Assembly (NCBI RefSeq): GCF_031755915.1
Contig: NC_083385.1
Coordinates: 14,591,001 to 14,655,000 of the forward strand
Source of the DNA: Ziziphus jujuba
Lineage: Eukaryota > Streptophyta > Magnoliopsida > Rosales > Rhamnaceae
Direction: 5' to 3'
Length of the DNA stretch: 64,000 nt
A program made the position numbers and the translations under genes. Below the pieces are notes generated by a model that was given only the letters and a program-made list of their open reading frames with translations, did no database searches and had not been told where the DNA came from. The first letter of the stretch is position 1; the number at the start of each line of letters is the position of its first letter. Positions 53,345 through 64,000 of this stretch are shown in pieces.

Positions 53345-53620
53345 TTTTAAAAAATTTTCCGCTTGTCGGAAATATTTCCTATAGGCCGAAAAATTTTCCT
53401 ACTGGAGGAAAAATGGAGGAAAAACGTTCCTCCAGTCGGAAATCCCATATGAAGAAAAATTGAAGCCTCTTGATAAATTTCCGCCAGGTATAAAAATTTT
53501 CCTCCAAGCGGAAATAGTTTTCCTCCTGTTGGAAAACATTTCCTGCAAGCGGAAATTGTTGAATAATTTTTACTCCTATTAGAAACTAATTTCCTCCACT
53601 TCGAAAATCAATTTCTAATA
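53345..53620. repeat. Dispersed GGAAA/TTTCC inverted motif cluster
   Basis: Many short GGAAA, TTTCCTCC, CGGAAAT and TTTCCGCC motifs on both strands, often as near-palindromes, lie just downstream of the left-arm gene. They share the CCGCC/GGCGG-plus-A/T-run flavour of the TIR arrays but are not in strict tandem order. Confidence 0.7.
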
Positions 53621-53927
53621 GATTATATAAGTTAATAGTAGGATAAAAAAAATTGGGAGTGGAGACAAATATTATATAAGATGAAGATGGAATTAACAAA
53701 AAATGTAGTGACATTTAAAATCAATAACCATTTTAAATAAAAATAAAATTGATATATGTTTGTTTTTATTTTCAAAATCATTTGAACATTTCATAAAATG
53801 ATATGTAAACTAAAGATTGAAAATCAATTCCAGAAAGCATCTTTTCATTTAGGATTAAATTCAAAAAAAAAAAAGATATGAAATAATTATCAAAACATAT
53901 TAAACCATAATACTAAATTAAAACTTT

Positions 53928-55214
53928 CTAATTCGAAGCATAAGACAATGGATTCGTACATCTCTGCCTATAATGTCCAACACCACCGCATCGGCTACAT
54001 CTACGTCCAATAACATCTTCACCTTCGGATGGTATGCGTTGCATCCTTGGTCTACCGGCTCGCCTACGTGTCCATCTTGGTGGAAGAACAATGCGACTTG
54101 CCACGTCATCCGGGACATGCCACTGTTTTTCATCTAACAAAGGATAAATGGACTCAGCATAAGCTGCACGATATGCATCCGCGGTGTAGTAATGAGAACA
54201 CATGCCATAAGGAGCAATTTTTCGGTCTCTGCAAGCGGCAATACAATGATCACAAGGATATTGATCAAGATCGAAGACTTTGCATGAGCATGTTTTTGAT
54301 TGGAGATTAATTGTACCCCTCAAACTCCCACCTTCCACAAGAAATTCATGCATATTAATGGCTTTCACACGTAGTCCGATGGACTCCAAATTTCGTAGTT
54401 TGAGTTGCTCTTCCATATGGTCAGTCACAGGCTTTGTCAATTTTGCACCTGTAGTACGTCGCTCATAAAACCACCTTTGCAGTAAATCCCGTATGTGCTC
54501 TATTAATGCTACTATTGGCATCTCTCTAGCATCTAGCAGAATGCCATTCAAGCTTTCTGCAATATTGGTGGTCATGATAGTGTACCTTCTACATGGATAA
54601 AGAGAACGTGCCCACCTTGTAGGGTCACATGATCGAATGTACTGGGCAGCCCTAATGTTTTTTACCTCAATTTGCCCCATATAAAACTCAAAATCTTCAA
54701 CCAAATATGCACTAGCTGCGAGCATGAAACATTGTATTATTGATTCATCTTTCGCATGTCCATTTGCTTTAATATTTCTGCTTATATGGTACGTGCACAA
54801 CGCATGGTATGCATTGGGAAAAACTTTGCGTAATGCCCTTTCAATAGCGGGGTGTCTATCACTCACAAACACCAAATCTGGAAAATCTCCGATGGCATCC
54901 TTCAGGTTTTGGAAAAACCATGTATATGCTTGCTCGTTCTCTCCATCTCCAATGCCGAAAGCCAAAGGATATATTTGCTTATTGCCATCCATGCCCGATG
55001 CAATATACATGTACCCTTTGTATTTCCCTTTCAATGTAGTTGCATCAACAGCCAATACGGATCTTATGTGGGATTTAAATCCCCTAATGCTTGCTCCAAT
55101 CGCCATAAAGAAATATACAAAATTGTTATTATCGTCTGTTTTGATACGTGTAACAGTCCCAGGGTTCTTCGACACTAACTCAAAACAGTAGGCAGGTAAC
55201 TTAGCAAAATTCTC
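53928..55214 (-). CDS. MULE transposase, catalytic part, 5'-truncated (about 428 aa)
   Basis: The open frame runs from a splice-acceptor-like CATAG (55215-55219) to the stop at 53928-53930. It starts ENFAKLPAYCFELVSKNPGT, the region just before the MULE core. Core motifs: VLAVDATTLKGKYKG (first Asp), LVFVSDRHPAIERAL (second Asp), CTYHISRNIK (C-x2-H), then helices to NIAESLNGILL. A SWIM zinc finger (CSCKVFDLDQYPCDHC) lies near residues 308-323, and a CCHC zinc knuckle (CSRCGGVGHYRQRC) ends the protein. The N-terminal PB1-like and DNA-binding domains are missing from this arm: TIR sequence ending ATGGAAGATG is joined almost directly to the acceptor, and that ATG meets a stop within ten codons. 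The catalytic part is otherwise uninterrupted. Confidence 0.9.
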   Translation of the reverse strand, partial: ENFAKLPAYCFELVSKNPGTVTRIKTDDNNNFVYFFMAIGASIRGFKSHIRSVLAVDATTLKGKYKGYMYIASGMDGNKQIYPLAFGIGDGENEQAYTWFFQNLKDAIGDFPDLVFVSDRHPAIERALRKVFPNAYHALCTYHISRNIKANGHAKDESIIQCFMLAASAYLVEDFEFYMGQIEVKNIRAAQYIRSCDPTRWARSLYPCRRYTIMTTNIAESLNGILLDAREMPIVALIEHIRDLLQRWFYERRTTGAKLTKPVTDHMEEQLKLRNLESIGLRVKAINMHEFLVEGGSLRGTINLQSKTCSCKVFDLDQYPCDHCIAACRDRKIAPYGMCSHYYTADAYRAAYAESIYPLLDEKQWHVPDDVASRIVLPPRWTRRRAGRPRMQRIPSEGEDVIGRRCSRCGGVGHYRQRCTNPLSYASN

Positions 55215-55237
55215 CTATGTATTAAAAATTAAACAAA

Positions 55238-56055
55238 CATCTTCCATTTGACTACATTAAATGAATAATGTTAAACTAAATCAATAAATATATAAAATTT
55301 TGAATAATATTAAACAAACATATTAACTGTATTAAAAAAGTTGATTCTGTTTTTTTTTTTCGGGCCAAATATAGCTTTTTCCTACTGGCGGAAAACTGGC
55401 GGAAAATTGGCGGAAAACTGGCGGAAAACTGATGGAAAACTGGCGGAAAACTGGCGGAAAATTGGCGGAAATTTGCGAAAACTGACAAACTGGAGGAAAT
55501 TGGCGGAAATTCATCTTTTTCGCCAAATTTCCTCCGTTTTTACTGTTTTTCGCGATTTTTCAGTTTTACACAAAATTTCTCCCATTTTCAAACCATATGC
55601 CACCTAAAGTATCTTTAAAATCACATAGAACATCTCATAAATCAATTTCTTGCATACCCATATCAAATAAAAAGCTTAAAAAACCCTAAACTAATAAAAC
55701 TTACAAGAAAAAATAGAAAGAGAAAAAACAAAAAAAATACATATTTCCTTACTTTCATCTAATAAGAAAAAAGATAAAATTTTTACCTGATTTTAGTTTG
55801 AGATCTGAGAAAATACAAAAAATTGGGAGTGAGAGGCGATGAGATGCAAAGAGTTTAGAGAAACCCCACGAACAGTTTTGTATAAATCCCACCCCCACGA
55901 ACGAACGGCTGTGTAGAAGAAAGGAAAGCTTTTGTGTAATTTTCAATTTTATCAAGGGTATTTTTGTCCCAAGGTGGCTAGTTTTTAAAAAAAAAAAAAA
56001 AATTTACTATTTTTCTAAAATGGAGTTGTAAGGTGGTTATTTATGGGAAAAACCC
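55238..56055 (-). repeat. Right TIR of the MULE
   Basis: Inverted match to 52029-52854, including the GGCGGAAAACT array (55381-55515), the leader exon, the splice donor near 55785, and the short exon with ATGGAAGATG. It would drive minus-strand transcription of the transposase part. Confidence 0.92.
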
Positions 56056-56064
56056 TAAAAAAAA
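56056..56064. repeat. 9-bp target site duplication of the MULE (mate at 52020-52028)
   Basis: TAAAAAAAA occurs directly outside both TIR ends. Nine bases is the normal Mutator-superfamily duplication length. Low complexity makes a chance match possible, but the empty site in copy A supports it. Confidence 0.8.
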
Positions 56065-56766
56065 CCCACACTTTTGAAAAGAAGCTTCGTTACAAACAAC
56101 TAAGAATGGGACGTCACAAAGATAATTTCCAATTGATGCATTAAATCAAGAAGCTTCGTCCATCTCTAGTGGAAACTATTTCTTCTGCATGACACCCATT
56201 TTTTGGAGACTTTTGTGGGTAAAGCCTCTACCAGCTTTAACTGTTCCCAAAGAAACACGAAATTAACATTCAATCAAAATTTTGATTTTATTATTTTACA
56301 CCATCCATATTGTGTATGACTATTGACCGTAATTAATTTGCTATGAATTTTGAATCCTACGTTTATATATATATATATATATATTTTTTGGCTTATTGTT
56401 TGGTAGAAACTCCAAATTCCATTTTAAAAAAGTGGACTATATGGTAATTATAAGAAATACCATTAAATTATGATGTTAGCTGGAGTCTAAACGTTCATCA
56501 CTGAGTTTTTGATTTGCTCCAATAAGTACAGACCAACAATTTTAACATATATGACCGTGACAAAACAAATCATTCAAAGAAAAATGTAAATCAAACAAAC
56601 AACGTATCAAAATTTGAACGGTTTAGATGACACTGACAATCATAGTCCATTATATATTTTAGTTCCAATCAAGTCCCAGACAGCATTGGCATGGTTAACA
56701 ATTTCCCTCTTCCTCTCCTTATAACACAAGCACAAAGAATATGTTAAAAAGAGAAGTTTTTTGACA

Positions 56767-57602
56767 ATGCAAAAAGAAACTCTATACAGTCCATAACCAT
56801 TTAGCAAAATATCCATATTTAGTTACCTTCTCCTTATTTTCTTCTCCTTTTAATATCTTATTCTTCCTCTTAAAACATAAATCACATTGTCGGAGCCTAA
56901 AGAAAACTGATAATTTGCTTGGCGAACCATTAGATCTCCAGCGAGCTTTCAACGTTCTCCAGTGCCCATTTTTCTTTTTTTTAAAGTTTCATCAATGGCG
57001 GCATTGCTATAGGTGGGAAAAAAACCAACAATGACGACCTCCTTGATGAAAGCTTTATATGACTACCACTAAAGCTCGTGATTAGACTAAAATTAGTTTC
57101 CAAACATAGGCTATCTCTCATCTCCGGTGTTTGTTCTCATCGAAACCCTTACCCCAATTCCACCAGCAGCCTAATTGTGTTTTGCAACAGTTATAATTAC
57201 ATAGATTTCATTGATTTCAATGGTGGAAACACCGATTTGAATTCTCTGGCCACACCAGCCCCTTGAAATATCTCCAATTCCTTAAAAACAGTACAACAAG
57301 TAGTGATCTATTGCACATATGCAATGGGTTATTGTTATTTCGTATTCTAGAAAGGAATTTCTTCACCTGTAATGGCCACATTTAGTAGCTCCTATCTCCG
57401 ACATGGTATTTAAAGGAGAATAAGACATTAAAAATTAAAATTTTTTTTATTAAAATTAATAAATTAAAAGTTTGGCCCTTTCAAAACTTAAAAAGAATAT
57501 ATATATATATATATATATATGAAAGAAAGAGAAATATTAAATAAGGATATTATGGTAATGTAAATTTTTTAAAACTGTATAGAGATATTTTTGCATTGCA
57601 AC
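56767..57602. mobile_element. Non-autonomous TIR element, probable Pack-MULE
   Basis: The segment is absent from copy A (empty site near 35975). Its ends are inverted: both read inward as CAATGCAAAAA followed by CTCTATACAGT, with a weaker match continuing to about 57 bp. The flanks TTGACAATC-like and TTGCAACTA-like are a possible decayed 9-bp duplication. It has no transposase and carries an F-box-like gene fragment (57033-57266). TIRs differ from those of the 4-kb MULE. The superfamily is inferred from the possible 9-bp duplication and the gene capture. Confidence 0.65.
57033..57266 (+). pseudogene. Captured F-box protein gene fragment
   Basis: One frame reads DDLLDESFI, a stop, then LPLKLVIRLKLVSKHRLSLI and FCNSYNYIDFIDFNGG, ending in a stop. 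This follows the F-box pattern of plant F-box proteins (leucine-rich, then 'R-K-VSK-W-SLIS') and part of the linker. One in-frame stop at 57060-57062 and the absence of the rest of the gene show it is a fragment. It lies inside the TIR-bounded segment, so it was likely captured. Confidence 0.65.
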
Positions 57603-58767
57603 TAGAATTTATATGAATGGGGATAGATAACATTTTTTTTTTTTTTTTGAGATTAAGTTAAAAGCTTAAATTCTAGGCTTATAGTTTGTTATGACAAATA
57701 TTATTGTTTTACCATCTAAAATTTAATTGATAATTAATAAAACCATATAATCATAATCACATATGATAATATATATATATGTAACTTTACCAGGAGATTA
57801 CAAAATAAACAAGGATCCAATCCTATTACCAAAAAAAAAAAAAAAAAAAAAAAACCAAGGATTCAATAATTAATAATTAAATTTTAAAAAAAAGAAAAGA
57901 AAAAAAAAAAAGCTTACCGGCCAAAACAGGGAAGTGAGAGTTTGAATGAACAACAGTCAATCATGAATCTCCCCCAGGCTTGGAACTCGTCCCTGGAAAC
58001 TACAATTTTTATTAATTTATTAATTTATTAGTCCAAGAAAATAGTAAGGACCTCCCTCAAAGCCAGACAAAATCGTGAACATGCCATTCCCCATTCTGGC
58101 CATCTACATCATCCGTTTGTTCCAATTGACCCGTCTACGTCATACCCTTCGTTGAGCCTCTACCACATATACCCTCCCCTAGTTTCCTCCTATAAAAGCC
58201 ATTACCACAAAAGCCTCTCCTTTTTTACTATTTAAACAAAGAAAAATGAAAAAGTTTTCCTCCACTTTGATATATTTTCATGTGATTGGGGTCATGTGCA
58301 ACTTTGAAGTTTTTGTCAATTCTACTTTGGATCCCAAAAAAGGGATTAAAATCATATAAGATCCTTCAATTTGAAAGTGATTTTTTAAATTAATTTTGGT
58401 AGGGCCAGAAAGCCTGATCATCATGAACCAAGGATGTTTTATGATGGTTATTTACCCAAAAAAAAAAGAAAAAAAAAAGGATGTTTTATGATGGTGATGC
58501 GTGATCTTCTATTGGTATCGACCAATTGGCCTCTTGGGTTCGTCAAATTGTCACCCTATCAATATTGAATAATATTTCTAGCTAGGCATGATGGGATTTT
58601 CAGTGTCCAATTGAATTCTTAGAAAACCATTAACCATTGAGGATTTCATACTTGTTGTCAAATTGCTGTAACCAAATGACCAATTTCAGTGTAATACCTT
58701 TCAAGAAACACATCAAATAACCATTTCTACATACCACCACACCTTGAATTCGATAAATTCTGAATTT

Positions 58768-58809
58768 CCCCCCCCCCCCCCCCCCAAAAAAAAAAAAAAA
58801 AAAAAAAAA
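58768..58809. repeat. Homopolymer pair: about 18 C followed by about 24 A
   Basis: An unusual poly-C run directly followed by poly-A, in copy B only; the equivalent in copy A (about 37045) is a mixed A-rich stretch. It may be genuine or reflect sequencing or assembly trouble. Confidence 0.9.
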
Positions 58810-60559
58810 GTCTCCCTTATTTTCAATTCATCACCACGTCGGGATAGTTACTCGATTAGAATTTATACTTATTACGTATACCTTAAATACCTTTTTGTAA
58901 CTATTCCCAATCGAATACCCTAATCTAGAAGTAATAAAGAATTATTCTTTGCAAATAATTATTAGGTATATGATTCTCTGTTGGACAGGATCAACAAAAA
59001 GCTTTAAGATCTGATATTCATAACCAAACCATGGACTCATGGTTGTGTGCTGATGACTCCACGGTATCTTGGCCTATAAAAAGGCATACCATAATTTTTA
59101 ATTAAAAAAAGGTGGAAGCTTCAGAGTTGTGCTTGTTTTCTTTGCTCCTTACCATTCAAATAAGATCGAATATCAACTTTTTCCTTTTTTTATTTTTTTA
59201 TTTTTTTATTTTTTTTATTTTCACCAGATAATTATGTATATTTTCAACCACTTGGTAATGGATCTTGATTTGGCGCCATGTCAATTTTTTTTGGGTCAAA
59301 AAAATGGTGGCTGAGAAAATGATCAGAGAAAGTGGGTCGTGCATTATCTTTTATATATATATATATACATCGCAGTTTAATACAGAATCATGATATACGT
59401 GAGCCTGTATGAAAAAAATCTGTTAATAGAAAGCTCTTGAAAGCTACTAGTTATGACTTTTATTTTATGTCATTTATTTCATACCGGAAAAAAAAAAAAA
59501 AGGAAATTCACAAATTGCATAATTTTTCTTTAGTTGCATCAATTCTAAAATAGCAACTAATTCATTATTATTTAATTAGTTTACTTTGAGTTCATCTACC
59601 TTTGCATTAATATAGAAAAATATTAAGAAAAATTAAGTTGAAATTGGTATAATACAATTTAGCAATCGCTTCTTTCTTTTTCGTTCATCAGTCCGTGCCA
59701 AATATATAAGAGTGCTGAAAATTTATTAATATATATAAAATTAAATTTGTCATCTAATTGTTAAATTACTCTAACAAAACCAAAAGATGGAGCTTTTTCC
59801 CCAAAAAACTATAACAATTTTCTTCTTGTACGTTTTTAGAAATTTTATTGTCGTCACCTAGAATCCTATCCAGTTGAATTTAATATTAAGCGGCTACAAA
59901 GAATTTTCAGTAGCAGGTGAGAAGATAATAATCCCTCTGCCCCTTCCACGACTCTCCCTGTCGCACCTGCCATTGAATATTTTATCATTCAATTTTAATT
60001 TATTGCTTTTCAAAAAAAAAAAATTACAACTATTTATCACCTGTCCAATTATGTCTTTAAATTTATATTGAGGAAATTTTATTTTTTAAATTAAAATTGA
60101 AAAAATTTAATTCAATTAATTGTATAGCGAAATAGTAAATTTTACCATTGAATCATCTGGATAATAATTTAATATTATTATATTTAGAACGTAACCACAA
60201 TAAAAACATAGCTAGCTCTTATGACAGATAAGAAATATATTTTGAATATAGGGTCAAGGATTGAGGACATTATTTCAATCAATGATATCAAAATAATAAC
60301 CAAATTACTGCAACCATTTTAATATATGGGTAACATTTAATTATATATATGTGTGTTACTTTTTGGTGGGGGAAGTGCCAGAATCTATTGCTATCAGAAA
60401 TTCAGAATAATGAGGTGCTGAACTGTGGAAATATGGACCACATGCACCCATTCAAATTCTACGACTTAAAGTTGTAAAAATAAAAATAAAAATATATAAT
60501 AAACTACGATAAAAAATAAAAAAATAAAAATAAATAAAAATAAAAAGTATTAACCTTAG

Positions 60560-60745
60560 TGTCGGTATATCTTGGGTGGGGTTTGACGGTAGGGTCGCTT
60601 AAACCTCGGATAGTTTTCGGCTATGATGCATGACGTGGCGCTTCGTTTGGCGGCCGTACTTGATTCTACGACCGAACGATAACGGCTGACATGGACTTGA
60701 TGATGTGATAGCTGTAAAGATTGACGTGCATAAGATGCCGTCTAT
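60560..60745. promoter_or_regulatory. Conserved GC-richer block, copy B
   Basis: Counterpart of 45020-45215, with the long shared core around 'gcttcgtttggcggccgt' and TGACGTGGC conserved exactly. A few changes are CG to TG or CA, as expected from cytosine deamination. No conserved frame is seen. Confidence 0.45.
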
Positions 60746-60964
60746 TTTGATTATTATTATTTATTTTTTATTACTTTTCATATTTGGTCAAAACGAATTT
60801 TTAAAAGTTTAATCAAATACACTGTTTCTTCTTATTGTTTTTCTTCAGCCTCAAAAAAAGAATTATAATAATAATAATTCCTAATAAAATTATATGTGAT
60901 GTACATTGGACATGGCAATAAAAACTAAGCTAATGATGAATGGAGACCAATTACTATGAAAAAT

Positions 60965-62378
60965 GATAAATACATTTTTTCATACTTTACTTAATCTATA
61001 TATAATTGGAATTGATTTTCTAAAAATTATTTTTTGTTCTTTTATTTTTTTTTTCTTTCATTGGTTGCGTTAAATCCGAGATCTCTTTACTGAAAAAGTT
61101 TGCTACTACCATTAAACTCATCAAAACAAGCCATTTTCAATTATTTTTTAGGTGGACATGGTGGTTTTGACACTAATTGATTGCATGTTTGGTATTTTTT
61201 TATTTTTATTTTTTTTATAGTTAAAAGTGCTTTTGAGAAAATAAGGATAACATAGTACTTTTGAAGAAGTATATATATATATATATACATACACTCTTGA
61301 TACTTGAAACATTTAATATTTAAAAAAAATTATATTTTACTCTTGGTCATCTGGATTTTTATATTTTTACTCAAATATCTCATTACATCTTTACGAAATG
61401 CTATTTGCTACAGAATAAAAACGTTTATAAAAAGACTTTACCAAACACATCCTTAATCATTTATATAATGGAAGCAAATAATAATAATATTAATAATATT
61501 AATAATAAGTGTTTATATGCATATTTATTGAATCAAATATACGTTTAGAAATGAGAGGAAAATAAAAGGAGAGAAAAAAGTGATGAAATAGAGTATATTT
61601 GGAAAGCACTGGGATAAACCAATGAAAGAAGCTTGGAGAGGAATTCAAAGATAAATTATGAATGAGAAAAGGTAAAAGTATTAATTAATTAGATAAGGAA
61701 AGAATATATAAGTCATAAATACAACTGGAAAGATAATTTTGAGAGAGAAAGTACATTGACAGATTTGTGTTGTTTAATTATGTCCAGAATTTCACTTATA
61801 GTGTGTTATAAACGTGAAAATTTTTATATATAAACAAATATAAAATCACCGTCAATGTTAATATATGGTATAAAAAAATGCAAGTGTACAATTTTTTTAC
61901 GCTACTTTATAATTGTTATTAGATTGTTTTTTTTTATACATATAATCGTTTCTAGATCGTTTTTTATATAATTGTTATTTAAAATGGTAAATTATTCTAT
62001 TTTTTGTTAAAAATATAATTTGTTGTAATTCGTACCATTATTGTACTAAACCATCTGAAGTCCAAACACACAAATAAATAAAAAAGCATTTTTATTATTT
62101 ATAAACATTTTTGCATTAAAAATTATATATCCTTACATAAAAAAATAGGCTTAAAATAACAAAAATGGTTATCTCGCTTTTTCATTTGAGGTTATGAAAA
62201 AAGAGCTTTCAGCCACGTGTCTATCACCCAAATATCTCGATTTTGTAAATTATATATGAATACTTGACAATTAAAGAGTTTACTTTAGCAACGTCAAGGA
62301 GATCCAACCAAATTCCATGTATATAGTTAATTTGATTTTCACAACTATGGCACTAAGGTAGTCAAATTTTCACAATAC

Positions 62379-62409
<31 letters not shown>

Positions 62410-62665
62410 TTAATCTCCGATATGTTTTAACATTATGTAACATAATTTGATATCCAAAGTAAATAACTAATTTGTACTATTTTTAAGTTTTCATTTTTTA
62501 TAATATAAAAAATAGATGAAATTAAAACATCTTACATTTGTCCCTTAATACAAAAATAAAAATTAAAACAAATCTTGCGCTCTATTTATAAATTTTATGT
62601 GCATTATGATAGTGCGTATAATATTTTTTTTTCGAAACAATTAGATAAATTATATGATAGGACAA
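60965..62665. other. Copy-B-specific block of about 1.7 kb, origin unassigned
   Basis: Present in B but absent from A, where the flanking sequences join near 45415. ATGAAAAAT on the left and ATGCAAAAAT on the right might be a decayed target duplication. No inverted ends, coding frame or LTRs were recognised. It is AT-rich, with (TA)n near 61270-61286 and 62388-62410. Confidence 0.55.
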
Positions 62666-63320
62666 AAATATGCAAAAATAGTAATTTAAAAGATAATATA
62701 GAGTTATAGATAATATGTGAGACACATTTATAATTTTGAAATAATTCTTATGGGAAATCAAATTTGGTTTTCATTTATGGACTGAATGACCAAAAATGGG
62801 AACAAAAATTTTCAGCCATTCGTTGGTTAAATTTGGTTGTAAAATTAGCTGTATTTACTATTTTTACAGCGAGCATTGCCATCAGTATAATTGTAAATCA
62901 TAGGATAATTGATCTACAATTACGGAATTACCCCCCTCACTAACTTTCTCTCACTTACGTTAGCTAAATTGATCGTCCATATTGCACCGAATGCCTTCAT
63001 GGACAAAGACTCTCACGCATCGTTTCAACCGTTTGATTGAATCTTACGGTAATAGCAAAAAAAGGGTAAAAAAGGAAAAAAAAAAAAAAAAAAACTCGTC
63101 TTCTCGCATGCGGTCCTATTTCTCCTCTCAACAAATGAACGGTGTATGATTAACCTAAGAAATTTCATCTATTAAAAAAAAAAAAAGTATAATTAACTCA
63201 AGAAAGAATCAAGACCGGGTCCACTTTTCGGCAGTTTTTGCTTTGTTCCTTGTGGCGAGCAGACGCCGATAGAGCTTTCACAAATTTCAATGTGCAAACA
63301 TTACCATGATTTATTAGATA

Positions 63321-64000
63321 TTCCTTAATAATGTTAAACCGGTTTGAAATTTATTTTAGATATTATTATGTAGAGTAATTTTTAAAAATAATATTTATAT
63401 TTATTTATGTACTATGTTAATTTTTAAAATTTTTATATTTTTTATATTAGTTTTTTTATAAATAATAATTTATATTTTTATTTCAGATGCCATGATAATC
63501 AAGTTTACTACAATTTAATTATTAATTACAAGTTGGTTAAAAAAGTTGAAGGTAAAAAAAAATCTGGAATTTGACTGTAAATACGGAACCCAAGTTTTAT
63601 TTAAATTTGATTTAGACATTTTATTGTATGTACAGCACGCATACGGTTGTTATAATTATTTTCAAATCTTTAATGCATATGTGTTCTCTGTGGGGGCTAC
63701 GTCGTTTGCGGTTTGCGTGTCTCTGTAAATGGTATTAGAGCAGAGAGAAATGTTTACCTGCTTACTTGACTGCTGCGTCCGTCTGTTCCTCACCAATTGA
63801 GTCCACCTTATTATTGGGTTTTGGTTTACTTTTTTTTTTCATAGTTGACTTTTTCTATTTCATTCAAAATTTTCATATATTGTTCAAAATTTTTAAAGTT
63901 TCAAATTTAATTTAAATTACAACGTAAACTTTCTTATCCATAAAATAGACGTTGGTACTTTTTTTTTTTTTGGTTGAAATTTTTAGATAATGTTCTCTAT
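63321..64000. other. AT-rich DNA beyond the duplication, no gene seen
   Basis: No coding structure is recognised. The part at about 63680-63800 is less AT-rich and may belong to a gene or promoter outside the window. Confidence 0.6.

Larger units (their letters stand above)
52029..56055. mobile_element. Mutator-like element (MULE), 4027 bp, with long TIRs and 9-bp TSD
   Basis: Terminal inverted repeats are about 52029-52854 and 55238-56055 (826 and 818 bp), clearly homologous over their length. The element is flanked by perfect 9-bp duplications of TAAAAAAAA (52020-52028 and 56056-56064). The empty site is visible in copy A near 35250-35280. Each TIR carries a 5' UTR exon, an intron with a CCGCCA-type tandem array, and an ATG. 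The left arm encodes a 90-aa N-terminal-type protein (plus strand). The right arm encodes the catalytic MULE transposase part (minus strand). Both point inward. About 800 bp between the two coding parts is filled with GGAAA/TTTCC-rich sequence and AT-rich DNA. Confidence 0.93.
50465..63320 (+). repeat. Segmental duplication, copy B (carries MULE, Pack-MULE, LINE fragment)
   Basis: Collinear with copy A (about 33665-45990), same orientation. Compared with A it has extra DNA at about 50900-51246 (LINE fragment), 52029-56055 (MULE), about 56767-57602 (Pack-MULE-like), and about 60965-62665 (unassigned, about 1.7 kb). It lacks the chromovirus, whose empty site is near 59953. The match fades after about 63320. 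No host gene is evident inside. Confidence 0.88.

Overview
This window is nuclear DNA of a flowering plant. Its genes have many short exons with GT-AG introns, the intergenic DNA is very AT-rich, and plant chromovirus, MULE and LINE transposon relics are present. It looks like a eudicot, but I cannot name the species.

The left half (about 4.4-32.7 kb) is the genic part, with four genes rebuilt exon by exon. On the minus strand are a Spinster-type MFS transporter (4414-11379, 16 coding exons, 506 aa), a starch-synthase-like protein of the non-catalytic SS5 type (14276-22100, at least 21 coding exons, about 709 aa) and an SPT2-family histone chaperone (24218-27557, 9 coding exons, 494 aa). On the plus strand, head-to-head with SPT2, is a 232-aa plant protein of unknown function (29271-32700, 7 coding exons). 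From memory, Arabidopsis has Spinster beside SS5 on chromosome 5 and SPT2 beside Spinster on chromosome 2, so the order here looks like an ancestral arrangement. The neighbours do not share an obvious pathway.

The right half (about 33-64 kb) has no recognisable host gene. It is a direct, diverged segmental duplication: copy A at about 33.67-45.99 kb and copy B at about 50.47-63.32 kb, separated by about 4.5 kb of unique AT-rich DNA. After duplication each copy took different insertions. A carries a young Ty3/gypsy chromovirus (38390-44126, LTRs of 533 and 534 bp, tRNA-iMet-type primer site, gag-protease and pol separated by one in-frame stop). B carries a 4.0-kb MULE with TIRs of about 820 bp and a perfect 9-bp target duplication (52029-56055), a likely Pack-MULE holding an F-box gene fragment (about 56767-57602), and a LINE 3' fragment. 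Each copy therefore serves as the empty site for the other's insertions.

The most interesting items are the MULE, whose TIRs each contain the promoter, 5' UTR exon, intron and start codon of an inward-facing gene, with the transposase N-terminal exon on one arm and the catalytic part on the other; the degenerate catalytic motifs of the SS5-like protein; and a GC-richer block of about 190 bp that is unusually well conserved between the two duplicated copies.
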